NCBI GenBank assembly: GCA_963674835.2
Contig: CAXXKC010000003.1
Span: 1,860,001 to 1,924,000, forward strand
Length of the DNA: 64,000 nt
Reading direction: 5' to 3'
From: G963674835 sp963674835
GTDB lineage: Bacteria > Planctomycetota > Planctomycetia > Pirellulales > Thermoguttaceae
The notes under the pieces are model-generated. The model searched no databases. It worked only from the letters and a program-made list of their open reading frames with translations, and had not been told where the DNA came from. Position numbers and translations under genes: made by a program. Each line of letters starts with the position of its first letter. The first letter of the stretch is position 1. This document shows, piece by piece, positions 26,937-35,640 of the stretch.

Positions 26937-29771
26937 TCAGACATCCTTCCAGAAGTCGTTGCTTGCAAAGGCCAGATCGACTGTCTCCAGTTCCGTGGCG
27001 AGTTGATCCTGATCGTTCCCTTGGAGACTCGCCAGCGACTCGGCGAGATCGGCTTCCAGAGAATCGAGCGTGGGGTCGGCCACCTCGGACGTTTGTGAGG
27101 CTGACGCCATCAGGGGTTCATACATGCGCGGGAGGAGTACGGCGAGATCGGCCTGATCGACCATCGCGTCGGCCGTGAGGTCGAACCGCGGGTCGTAGGC
27201 CGCATCGCCGGCCGCAGTAGACTCTTGCGGGATCCACAGGGCCAGATCGAACTGATTGACTGCACCGTCGGCGTTGAAATCGCCCAGCATCAGATCGATG
27301 TCGGCCGTATCGAGCTGCACGTCGTTCCAGTCGACGGGTGTCCCCTGCCCGACGAGGGCGAAGTTCGACGGCAGGATCGTGCCATCTCCCTGGGCCGGGC
27401 TGAGGCTGAACTGCACGTGGCTGTTGGCATCGCTGGGCGCGCCTTCGCCGTCGCGGCGGAATTCCCAGGCGACGAATGACGCCAAGCCGTCGGCACCGAC
27501 ACCGGCAGTGGTCGCCAGCGCGCCGGTTTCGTCGATGACACCGGCTGCGTCATCAGCTGTGCCCTGCTGGTATGCCGTGAACGCATCGCCGTAGACGACC
27601 TCGCCGGTGGGCGTCAGGCCTAACGACTCGAACATGATGTCGACGGCACCGCCGACGACCCCCTGAGGAACGTCGCGCATGTCCTCGACGTAGGCGTTCA
27701 CCCAGAAGGTGGAACCGGACCAGCTTTCACCGGCTTCGGCGCCGAAGGGTGTGCCGGAGACCTCCAGATGGATTCGCATCGTGGTCTGCTCGACGCTGAT
27801 GGTTACCGTGGCCGGGTCGGAGTCGACCTGACCGTCGGTGGCCACGTAGGTGAACGTGTCGGTACCGCGGAAGTCGGCCTCCGGTACGTACTGGAAGGAG
27901 CCGTCTTCGCCAAGCGTCAGGCTACCATGTTGCGGACCTTCGACGACGCGAGCCTGGAGGGGGTCACCGTCCGGATCGCTGTCGTTGGCCAACACGCCGG
28001 CAGCGTCGGCCGCGAGCGTTTCGTTCGGCTTCACCTGATAGCTGTCGTCGACAGCCGTGGGGACTCCGTTGGCCGCCTTGACGGTGACGGTCACGATGGC
28101 CAGGTTCGAGTCGGCCTGGCCGTCGTTGGCCAAGTAGGTGAACGTGTCGGTACCGACGAAGCCGGCGCCGGGCGTGTACTCGAACGAGCCATCGGCGTTG
28201 AGTGTGAGGTCGCCGTTGGTGGGACCATCGACGACAGTCGCAGTGAGTGGATCGCCGTCGGTGTCGACATCGTTGGCCAGTACACCGCCTGACTCGACCG
28301 TCAGGGCCTGGTCGGCGGTGACCTCATACGAATCGTCAGACGCGGTGGGCACGACGTTGGGTGCCTTCACCGTGATGGACACGGTGGCCAGGTTCGAGTC
28401 GGCTTGACCGTCGTTAGCCAGGTAGGTGAACGTGTCGGTGCCGACGAAGCCGGCGCCGGGCGTGTACTCGAACGAGCCGTCGGAATTGAGAGTGAGGTCG
28501 CCGTTGGCGGGACCATCGACGACAATGGCACTGAGTGGATCGCCGTCGGTGTCGACATCGTTGGCCAGTACGCCGCCTGACTCGACCGTCAGGGTCTGGT
28601 CGGCCGTGGCCGCGTAGGAGTCGTCGGCAGCGGCGGGTACGCTGTTGGGTGCCTTCACGGTGATAGACACGATGGCCAGATTCGAGTCGGCCTGGCCGTC
28701 GTTGGCCAGATAGGTGAACGTGTCGGTGCCGACGAAGCCGGCGCCGGGCGTGTATTCGAACGTGCCGTCGGAATTGAGCACAACGGTGCCATTGGCGGGT
28801 CCATCGACGAGTGTGGAAGTGAGTGGGTCGCTGTTGGCATCGGTATCATTGGCGAGTACGCCGTCTTCGGACGCGGTCATGGTCAGAACGCTGTCCTGGG
28901 TGACGGCATAGCTGTCGTCGACAGCCTGCGGGGCGTCGTTTGCTTGGATCACGTCGATCGTTACGGTGGCCGCCAGGGATTGGGCCTGGCCGTCGTCGGC
29001 GACGTAGGTGAACGCGTCGGCGCCTTGGAATCCGGCGGCGGGCGTATATTCGAACGATCCATCCAGGCCCAGCACCAGCGTACCGTGCTCAGGAGCGGAG
29101 AGGAGCGTGGCGGAGAGTGCGTTGCCGTCGGCGTCGCTGTCGTTGGCCAGCACTCCGGAGGCGTCGACCGACAGGGTTTCACCTTCGAGAACCTGGTAGC
29201 TGTCGTCCGAGGCGTCCGGGGCTATGTTGACGGCGGCGACGGGCGTGACGTGGATCGTGACTGTGGCCGGCTCGGAATCGGCCTGCCCATCGCTCACTTG
29301 GTACGTGAACTGATCATCGCCATCGAAATCTTGCTGCGGCGCGTAGGTGAATCGGCCATCGCTGCCGATATTCAAGCTGCCGTGCTCTGGACCTGCGATG
29401 AGGGAAACACTCAAGGTGTCGCCATCGGCATCGCTGTCGTTGGCCAGCACGCTAGCGCCAAGTTGCTGGTTGCCGCCGATGGCGAAGTTGTCGTCCTGCG
29501 CCAACGGAGCGCTGTTGAGGATCTCAACGCTGGGCGGATCGGTAGTGCCATCGGTTCCGTCGCTGCCGCCTGGATCGGTTTGGCCGCCCGAATGGTGCCA
29601 GTGGCAGAAGCAGTGGATTTCCGCCGGCGGAGAGAACTGTCGAGGCGGCTCCATCTGCCACGCAGCGGGCATGATGGGTGCGGCCGACAAGAGTTGCCGG
29701 TCTTCCAGGGCCTCCATGACAAGCCGGCTGTTGCCGCGAGGACGATTTGACCGTGAAAAGAGTGACGACAT
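26937..29771 (-). CDS. Large secreted protein with six cadherin-like repeats and a dockerin
   Basis: A 944-residue protein. Near the N-terminus it carries LVMEALEDRQLLSAAPI, the planctomycete-type sorting motif of large extracellular proteins. It then has six ~95-residue cadherin-like/VCBS-type repeats, each with an Asp-rich VLANDSDADGD-like calcium-binding segment and an FTY strand; units 3-5 are nearly identical. Next comes a beta-rich, possibly cohesin-like domain (GGAVDIMFESLGL). The C-terminus is a dockerin-like pair of EF-hand loops, DFNADGAVNQFDLALW and DLTADAMVDQADLAVL. It is likely a calcium-stabilised surface or matrix protein. ATG 29771 has GGAGGG 9 bases upstream; the frame stays open to 29834. 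Confidence 0.88.
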   Translation of the reverse strand: MSSLFSRSNRPRGNSRLVMEALEDRQLLSAAPIMPAAWQMEPPRQFSPPAEIHCFCHWHHSGGQTDPGGSDGTDGTTDPPSVEILNSAPLAQDDNFAIGGNQQLGASVLANDSDADGDTLSVSLIAGPEHGSLNIGSDGRFTYAPQQDFDGDDQFTYQVSDGQADSEPATVTIHVTPVAAVNIAPDASDDSYQVLEGETLSVDASGVLANDSDADGNALSATLLSAPEHGTLVLGLDGSFEYTPAAGFQGADAFTYVADDGQAQSLAATVTIDVIQANDAPQAVDDSYAVTQDSVLTMTASEDGVLANDTDANSDPLTSTLVDGPANGTVVLNSDGTFEYTPGAGFVGTDTFTYLANDGQADSNLAIVSITVKAPNSVPAAADDSYAATADQTLTVESGGVLANDVDTDGDPLSAIVVDGPANGDLTLNSDGSFEYTPGAGFVGTDTFTYLANDGQADSNLATVSITVKAPNVVPTASDDSYEVTADQALTVESGGVLANDVDTDGDPLTATVVDGPTNGDLTLNADGSFEYTPGAGFVGTDTFTYLANDGQADSNLAIVTVTVKAANGVPTAVDDSYQVKPNETLAADAAGVLANDSDPDGDPLQARVVEGPQHGSLTLGEDGSFQYVPEADFRGTDTFTYVATDGQVDSDPATVTISVEQTTMRIHLEVSGTPFGAEAGESWSGSTFWVNAYVEDMRDVPQGVVGGAVDIMFESLGLTPTGEVVYGDAFTAYQQGTADDAAGVIDETGALATTAGVGADGLASFVAWEFRRDGEGAPSDANSHVQFSLSPAQGDGTILPSNFALVGQGTPVDWNDVQLDTADIDLMLGDFNADGAVNQFDLALWIPQESTAAGDAAYDPRFDLTADAMVDQADLAVLLPRMYEPLMASASQTSEVADPTLDSLEADLAESLASLQGNDQDQLATELETVDLAFASNDFWKDV
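28070..28935. repeat. Three near-identical ~288-bp tandem repeats inside the dockerin-protein gene
   Basis: Units 3, 4 and 5 of the cadherin-like array are almost identical in DNA. For example, segments encoding GAGFVGTDTFTYLANDGQAD recur near 28135, 28422 and 28709. Units 1, 2 and 6 are much more diverged. This points to recent expansion or gene-conversion-like homogenisation of the middle units. Unit borders are approximate. Confidence 0.85.
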
Positions 29772-30309
29772 TACATGACCCTCCGTGATTGGTGGTAACA
29801 GAACGCTTCGTGCTGGCCGATGATGCACATGCAAGAGCCCGGCCGCTTTGCAGTGCAGGGCGTCGCGTCGCCGACGTTCCCTTCACTTTCTAATGCGTTT
29901 CTACGCTTCGTCAACAAGCGCGGTCGATCGAGCCGGTTTGGTGTTTGGGAAGACGACGCCATGCGTGTGGCTTTAGGTGCGCTTTGCCGACAGCGACGCA
30001 AATTGCTGAGAGTTCTGAACATGTTGATGCGAATCCATGACAAGCGTCGGAGGTCACAGGCATACAGAAGGTCGCTCGCGGTGAACTGCACATTGACGCA
30101 TCGCCGGGAAAGCGGATGAAGTCGCCCCGCGCGATAGAGCGTCAGCCAGTTGACCTTAGGAGGCGTATCACCTTCAGCCGAAGATTTTTCGAGAATTTTC
30201 CGCGTGTTTGCAAATTTCCCCGCAACTTGCGGGAGAAATGCCTTCGGTATCGGCGCGATCGTCGTCGCCCGAGAGCACAAACGCTTCGGCCGACCGCCTT
30301 GTGCTGTCG
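29772..30309. other. Upstream region of the dockerin gene, no gene recognised
   Basis: This should contain the promoter of the dockerin-protein gene. It contains a short inverted repeat, ATTTCCCCGCAA/TTGCGGGAGAAAT, at 30214-30239 next to the truncated transposase. Translations in all frames are basic and unremarkable. I see no tRNA or complete element. Confidence 0.45.
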
Positions 30310-30593
30310 CGCAAGGCCTGTCGGATGTTCTGCCATGTGCCGTCGAGTTGCCACTGGCGATGATATCCGTAGACGGTTCGCCAATGCGGGAAGTCGCGAG
30401 GCAGCATGCGCCAGCTACATCCGCTACGAGCGTGGTAGAGAAGTGCGTTGACGACGGCTCGCATCGGCGTGGTCCGTGAAATTCCCACGGGTTTTCCGGG
30501 CGGGATCAACGGGGCGATGATCTCCCATTGCGCGTCGTCCAGGTTCGTCGGGTAGCTGCGATCGTGGAGGCAGTTTAATTCCATTGTGTCCAT
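30310..30593 (-). pseudogene. IS5-family transposase, N-terminal fragment
   Basis: About 95 residues match the N-terminal domain (DUF4096) of IS5-group transposases: YPTNLDDAQWEIIAPLIPP, then a PMRAVVNALLYHARSGCSW run and PHWRTVYGYHRQWQLDGTW. After LRDS near 30310 the frame continues to 30174 but no longer matches the family. The catalytic DDE core is absent. No terminal inverted repeats or target duplications were found, so this is a decayed remnant of an insertion. Confidence 0.88.
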
Positions 30594-31375
30594 ACCATTC
30601 GGCTCCGTCCAAGTGAAGGTTGGGAAGGTTCAACAATCGGTGAACGGTCTGCCGCAAAACGAACGACAGACCACTAGGATGTTCTGTTTGAGCGCAGCCG
30701 GCGGGAGAACTTGACAGCGACCGCAGCGGGACGCGGCTGCTCATAGGGTGTTGGTGCGAGGGGTTATTGAGGGTCGCAAAAGTAGTAGGCTAGTGGGCTC
30801 ACGAAAACACTACGAATATCGGGCTCCCGTTGGTCGCCCTGGCACCACTACTTGTGCGATGGTCAATAAGACTCTGCGACCACCGTTTCCACACAGTCGT
30901 TGCAGCAACAGTTGCCGTGGCGAGTCGACCCTCGCTGTGTTACAGTCTCCGAGGTTCAAGTCAGACATTCTACGACGGCACACTCGGGCGGGTTTGCCTG
31001 CGCCGGGTGCGTTTAGACGTTTTCACCCAACTTGTAACCGATTGTAAAAAACGGATGACCGAAGGAAGCGGTGCGAATGACCGCCATGTGGGGAGAGCGC
31101 GGCATGAGCGATTGGCCCGAGCGTTCTTGCAGGGTGATGCGATCGTGGTATTGGGACCGCAAGATGGCGCCCGGGCTACTGGAGCGCGTGTTACCGTGAG
31201 AATCGTGGACGGAACGCTTGAGCAGGGAGACCCGGCCGTGTTACACTTGGGCTTGCTGCCCAACCTCACGGTTGGCCGTGCTCGCCAGCGTTGATGACTA
31301 CCCGATGCCGTGTTCGACACTGACGATCTTTAAGCACTGGACCATGAATTGGCATCCAGTGAAGGAGCATCTTTC
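30594..31375. other. Accessory spacer, nothing firmly recognised
   Basis: About 780 bp between the transposase remnant and the phosphodiesterase-like gene. Opposed 116- and 154-codon frames overlap around 30830-31320; neither has a recognisable domain or ribosome-binding site. The area may be degraded former coding sequence. Confidence 0.45.
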
Positions 31376-32338
31376 ATGAAACGATGGACCCCAGCCGCCT
31401 GTGCCTTTGCGACCCTGGCCTTGCTCTGGATTGCGAATCCCGTGTTGCTCCACGGCGCGGCGCCCCGGTCAACGGATCCGTTTGGCGGCAAGCACGTGTT
31501 GGTGATCGGCATCGACGGGTGCCGCTCCGACGCTTTGCAAGCCGCCAAGGCGCCTAATCTCAAGGCACTGGCCGAAAGCGGGACCGTCTGCTGGCGAGGG
31601 TTCGCCGGCGGTGCCTTGGGAACGAAGACGCAACAGGTGACGATCAGTGGGCCGGGCTGGTCGAGCATCCTGACCGGTGTGTGGGCGAACAAACATCATG
31701 TTGTCGACAACAAGTTCACCGCGCCGAATTTGAAGAAGATCGTCGACGGCAAGATCGTGGGCTATCCCCCGTTCTTCACTCGCATCAGAGAAAGATGTCC
31801 GGAGTGCTATCTGGCCTCGATCGTGAACTGGAATCCGATCAACGAGCACATCGTTTGCGACGTTGATCATGAAGACCATGGCGACGACGCGGCGGTTGCG
31901 AAGAAATGTGCTGAACTACTCCTGGGTGGCAAGAACCCGTCAGTCGTCTTTCTCCAGTTCGACGAGGTTGACGGTGCTGGTCACTCGAAGACGTACGGTC
32001 CGGCCAGCCCTGGTTATATGGAATCGATTGAGACGGTCGATCGTCATGTGGGAACCGTGCTGGACGCCATGCGCAAGCGTCCCAACTTCGCCCGTGAAGA
32101 CTGGCTGGTCCTGGTCGTTGCGGATCACGGAGGCATCGAAAAGAAGCACGGCGGGCAGGCCCCCGAAGAGCGTGCGGTCTGCATGATTGCGAGCGGCGGT
32201 GGATATCCGCACCAAGTGTTGGAGCCTGAATGGGGCATCGTTGCGATCGCGCCGACGGTACTTCGCCATCTTGGCATTTCCGTCGATCCGGCCTGGGGTT
32301 TGGAGTCTGCGCCGTTTGGTTCGGACTGTAAGCCGTAA
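31376..32338 (+). CDS. Secreted type I phosphodiesterase/nucleotide pyrophosphatase-like enzyme
   Basis: A 320-residue protein of the alkaline-phosphatase superfamily. A signal peptide (residues 1-28, ending LLHGAAP) is followed by VLVIGIDGCRSD with the first metal-binding Asp (residue 47). SGPGWSSILTG (91-101) holds the probable nucleophile region. FDEVDGAGHSKTYG and VVADHGG carry the remaining Asp/His metal ligands. Family members hydrolyse phosphodiesters, phosphomonoesters or sulphates at two metal ions outside the cytoplasm. ATG 31376 has GAAGGAG upstream. The gene is isolated between decayed segments, so it may be recently relocated. Confidence 0.87.
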   Translation: MKRWTPAACAFATLALLWIANPVLLHGAAPRSTDPFGGKHVLVIGIDGCRSDALQAAKAPNLKALAESGTVCWRGFAGGALGTKTQQVTISGPGWSSILTGVWANKHHVVDNKFTAPNLKKIVDGKIVGYPPFFTRIRERCPECYLASIVNWNPINEHIVCDVDHEDHGDDAAVAKKCAELLLGGKNPSVVFLQFDEVDGAGHSKTYGPASPGYMESIETVDRHVGTVLDAMRKRPNFAREDWLVLVVADHGGIEKKHGGQAPEERAVCMIASGGGYPHQVLEPEWGIVAIAPTVLRHLGISVDPAWGLESAPFGSDCKP

Positions 32339-32425
32339 GAAGGCAGAGGAAAACGGGAGGGGCGCCTGCTCGCGGCCAGTGAGCAGAGTCGAGGACTGTG
32401 CTCGGGTTGGAGTCGGGCGCGGCGC

Positions 32426-32557
32426 CCACCTGGCGATGGCTGAACTGAGCAGCGTGCGACGCAGGAGCCGCCCATCCGGCGTTTGGGCGATACAGTCGGT
32501 GAAGGTCCCGCCGACATCGATCCAGAACTGCCAGGCAGTCGCAACGGCGTCGAAGTT
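32426..32557 (-). pseudogene. Hydantoinase A / 5-oxoprolinase N-terminal remnant
   Basis: On the minus strand, ~40 residues read FWIDVGGTFTDCIAQTPDGR and then LLRRTLLSSA, which is the N-terminal ATP-binding motif of HyuA/5-oxoprolinase. The match stops near 32440, where the frame becomes unrelated, and no start codon with a ribosome-binding site precedes it in this frame. The rest of the ~700-residue or longer family is absent. It is therefore a truncated relic, lying directly 3' of the phosphodiesterase-like gene. Confidence 0.8.
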
Positions 32558-32802
32558 GATTCTGTCTGGAGGTGGGTCAGTGATATTGGATACCGATGAG
32601 GTGCCAAAGCCCCTCCTACGTGGCAGAGCCGGATATGTTCCTGGGATGCTTCATGCAGCCGAAGTTGGGCTGGCGATCAAAGGAATTCTCGACCGGGATT
32701 CCGACGCAACGCCAGGGCGATTTTGCTGGGAGGGCTGGCCGCATGTCGACGGCGTAGCTGCGCAGGCCACTCGATCAAATCGTCTCGGAAAGGAGAATGA
32801 CC

Positions 32803-32928
32803 ATGCCAATTCGAGTGCGCAAAGCAATACGATTCCCTTTGGAGTGGCCGGCCGCTGAACTCCTTAAGAAGGAACGACTTCCGACCCGGGAAATCATCAG
32901 GCGACGTTCCGATGCTCGCGTGCGGTAG
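32803..32928 (+). CDS. Small basic ORF of 41 residues
   Basis: A 41-codon frame, MPIRVRKAIRFPLEWPAAEL then a basic tail rich in Arg/Lys, begins 8 bases after a strong AAAGGAG Shine-Dalgarno sequence. I do not recognise it. It sits in an otherwise empty spacer before the tail-specific protease gene. A real small protein or chance are both possible; the good ribosome-binding site is the only support. Confidence 0.3.
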   Translation: MPIRVRKAIRFPLEWPAAELLKKERLPTREIIRRRSDARVR

Positions 32929-33099
32929 AACCGTGGGATGCCCGTGGCCGTAAACTAGAGTCAGACAACGGCTAAGGGGCCGGAGAGCGGCAGTCGATCT
33001 TGTTCCGCGCCAGATTCCGGGGTAAGATGAACCGAGTCGCAAGGTTGCGGGTGGTTAGGCATTTCTGGAAGATTTCACGGTTTTTTTGAGGTGAACTGA

Positions 33100-35193
33100 A
33101 TGGCTCTTCCCAGCGTTTTCAAGCCTGGTCGGCGCGTGGCTGGCGTAGCACTTGCCCTGTTGGTCGTACTGAGCCTTGGCTGGACGGTCTCTGCGGATCC
33201 CATCGAGCCGAGCCCTCGAGACCGGCAAATCGCGTTGATGGTCACGCACATGCTGCGAATAGAGCATTTGTCGCGGCACAAGCTGGACGACGAGATGTCG
33301 CAGCGTGCCCTGAAGATGTACCTGAAGATGCTCGACCCGATGAAGTTGTACTTCTACCAATCGGACGTGGATGCGTTCCTTGCGAGGCAAAACGAGTTGG
33401 ACGATGCGCTCAAGCGGGGCGACGTGAAGTTCGCTTTCGACATCTTTCACGTGTTTCTCCAGCGCATCGACGAGCGGGTCAAGTATGTTGGGGAATTGCT
33501 GGCCAAACCGCAGGACTTCAATGTCGACGAAGAGATGGTCGTCGATCGCAAGTCGTTGGCCTATCCCAAGGACGAGAAGGAAGCCCACGAGCGGTGGCGA
33601 AAGCGGGTCAAATACGATCTGCTGGTTCTGAAGTCGGACAAGACCGAGGGGAAGGAGGCGATTGAGAAGCTGCAGCGGCGTTATCAAAGCTTCGATCGCC
33701 GGATGCACCAGACCGACGACGACGAGCTGCTGGAGATGTACCTGACGGCCGTGACGACGTCGTTCGATCCGCACACAACTTATATGTCTCCGAGCACACT
33801 GGAGAATTTTGAGATCGCCATGCGGCTGGAGCTGGAGGGAATCGGCGCCGCCCTGCAGGCAGAGGACGGCTATACGGTCGTCAACAAGATCATCCCTGGG
33901 GGCGCCGCCGACAAGGACGGCCGTTTGAAGGCGGGCGACAAGATCGTCTCCGTGGGGCAAGGGGCCGACGGCGAGATGGAAGACACTGTGGACATGAAGC
34001 TTTCGGACGTGGTCAAGCTGATTCGCGGCAAGCGGGGCACCGTGGTCCGCTTAGGCGTCCTGTCCGTCGGCAGTCCTGAGAAGAAGATTGTCCAGATCAC
34101 CCGGGCGAAGATCGAACTGAAAGACAGCGAGGCCCGCGGACAGGTTTTCGAATCGGGAAAGAAGGCCGATGGCGCGCCTTGCCGGGTGGGTGTGATTGAC
34201 CTTCCCAGCTTCTATATGGATATGGCCGGTGCGCGCCAGGGTCTGCCCGATTTCAGGAGCACCACTCGCGACGTACGTCGTATTCTCGACGATTTCAACA
34301 GCAAGGGCGTGGACGTTGTCGTGCTGGACCTGCGCCGCAACGGCGGCGGCTCGCTCCAGGAAGCGATCAACCTAACGGGGCTATTCATCGATCAGGGGCC
34401 TGTCGTTCAGGTGAAGGATGCCGACGGCCGCATCACGCCGTACCCCGACACAGACCCTGGGATGGCCTGGAAAGGCCCGCTGGTTGTGCTGATCAGCAAG
34501 TTCAGCGCTAGCGCCAGCGAGATTTTGGCCGGCGCGATCCAGGACTACGGGCGAGGTCTTATCGTTGGCGATCACGCAACGCACGGCAAGGGTACGGTCC
34601 AGAGCCTGATGGACCTGAACGAAACGCTTTTCCGTGGGCTTCCCAATGCGCCCCAGTTGGGGGCATTGAAGATTACCATGCAGCAGTTCTACCGTCCTAA
34701 CGGCGAGAGCACGCAGAATCGCGGCGTTCTGTCCGACATCGAATTGCCACAACTGACTTCTTATCTCGACGTCGGGGAAAAGGACCTCGATTATCCGATG
34801 GCATTCGATCGTGTGCCCGCCTCGGGTTTTGCCAAGCTGCAATACGTGCCTAGTTCGGTTCTGGAGCAACTGCGTACGCTGTCGGGTCAGCGGTGCCGGG
34901 ACTCGAAGGATTTCCAGAAGGAGGTCCAGGATATCGCCCGCTACAACCAGCAGAAGGAGCGCAAGACGGTCACGCTCAACGAAAAGAAGTTCATGGCCGA
35001 GCGTGCCGAGTTGAACGCGGACAAGGAACAGCAGAAGAAGCTCGAGGAGATGAACGATTCCAACAGCATGGAAATCAAACGAGACTACTATCTGAACGAG
35101 GTCCTGGCGATCGCGACGGATTACGCAAATCTCATGCGTCCGGCTCCGCCTACCCAGGCGGTTCAAGTGAGCCCGCCGGTGAGAGCCAACTAG
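33100..35193 (+). CDS. Tail-specific (carboxy-terminal processing) protease, S41 family
   Basis: A 697-residue Prc-like periplasmic protease. A signal peptide (residues ~1-32, ending VSADP) precedes a long helical N-terminal region. A PDZ domain follows at ~245-330 (GIGAALQAEDGYTVVNKIIP) and binds substrate C-termini. The S41 domain has the nucleophile Ser471 in SKFSASASEI and the general base Lys497 in THGKGTVQ. After the catalytic domain comes a ~150-residue charged C-terminal region like DUF3340. Family members trim or degrade envelope proteins from their C-termini. ATG 33100 has a GAGGTG run about 6-10 bases upstream. Confidence 0.95.
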   Translation: MALPSVFKPGRRVAGVALALLVVLSLGWTVSADPIEPSPRDRQIALMVTHMLRIEHLSRHKLDDEMSQRALKMYLKMLDPMKLYFYQSDVDAFLARQNELDDALKRGDVKFAFDIFHVFLQRIDERVKYVGELLAKPQDFNVDEEMVVDRKSLAYPKDEKEAHERWRKRVKYDLLVLKSDKTEGKEAIEKLQRRYQSFDRRMHQTDDDELLEMYLTAVTTSFDPHTTYMSPSTLENFEIAMRLELEGIGAALQAEDGYTVVNKIIPGGAADKDGRLKAGDKIVSVGQGADGEMEDTVDMKLSDVVKLIRGKRGTVVRLGVLSVGSPEKKIVQITRAKIELKDSEARGQVFESGKKADGAPCRVGVIDLPSFYMDMAGARQGLPDFRSTTRDVRRILDDFNSKGVDVVVLDLRRNGGGSLQEAINLTGLFIDQGPVVQVKDADGRITPYPDTDPGMAWKGPLVVLISKFSASASEILAGAIQDYGRGLIVGDHATHGKGTVQSLMDLNETLFRGLPNAPQLGALKITMQQFYRPNGESTQNRGVLSDIELPQLTSYLDVGEKDLDYPMAFDRVPASGFAKLQYVPSSVLEQLRTLSGQRCRDSKDFQKEVQDIARYNQQKERKTVTLNEKKFMAERAELNADKEQQKKLEEMNDSNSMEIKRDYYLNEVLAIATDYANLMRPAPPTQAVQVSPPVRAN

Positions 35194-35231
35194 TCTCGGT
35201 TACGACAAGAACGATTCTCGCCGTTCACAGC

Positions 35232-35270
35232 AAAGCGAAGAGTCCGCAAACGCCGGATTCTTCGCTTTGT
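35232..35270 (+). terminator. Terminator-like hairpin after the tail-specific protease
   Basis: A long stem pairs AAAGCGAAGAGTCCG (35232-35246) with CGGATTCTTCGCTTT (35254-35268), with one G-T wobble and a 7-base loop. It lies 38 bases past the stop. The T-run is short and forms part of the stem, so efficiency is uncertain. Confidence 0.65.
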
Positions 35271-35640
35271 GCATATTGGCACGTCGGATTCGGTTGACGG
35301 AGACCAGCGCCGTTCCAGTGCAATGGCCCGAAGTGCTCCCGTTCGGCCTACGCCGCGTGAGTGCGTCGTCGCGCGCTGCAGCACAAAGGCATGAGATGCC
35401 GGGCGTTCCACCATGACGATCGGGCCCCCTCCGGTGCTCTGGTCTGAAGCGGCGAATCCACCCCGGTTGAGTGCATTAGGCCACCGCTGGTGATATAGTG
35501 GCCATGGCGCAGTTTGGCTGTCCAAACGTGTACTTTGGTCGCGAAGAAGCCATGCGACGGCGATCGTTCGCGCAGGGGACCTTGGGCTGCAGACGGCCAT
35601 TTGCGTCAACCCGAGACTATTGCACGACGAAGAGGAAGCC
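35271..35640. other. Spacer before the propeller protein, nothing recognised
   Basis: 370 bp with no identifiable gene, repeat or RNA. It should contain the promoter of the secreted beta-propeller gene at 35641. Confidence 0.45.

Larger units (their letters stand above)
32339..33099. other. Spacer holding the HyuA remnant and a small ORF
   Basis: Outside the hydantoinase remnant (32426-32557) and the 41-codon ORF (32803-32928), I see no gene. The stretch just before 33100 should hold the protease-gene promoter and ends in a TTTTTTGAGGTG purine run that may serve as the ribosome-binding site. Confidence 0.45.

Noticed and set aside
28070..28935. CRISPR-like repetitive structure
   Set aside because: The repeats are ~288 bp, in frame and encode cadherin-like domains; there are no short repeats with unique spacers anywhere in the window.
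29771..30280. A 169-codon minus-strand frame between the dockerin gene and the IS5 fragment
   Set aside because: It abuts the dockerin-gene start and shares its promoter region; the translation is basic and unrecognised.
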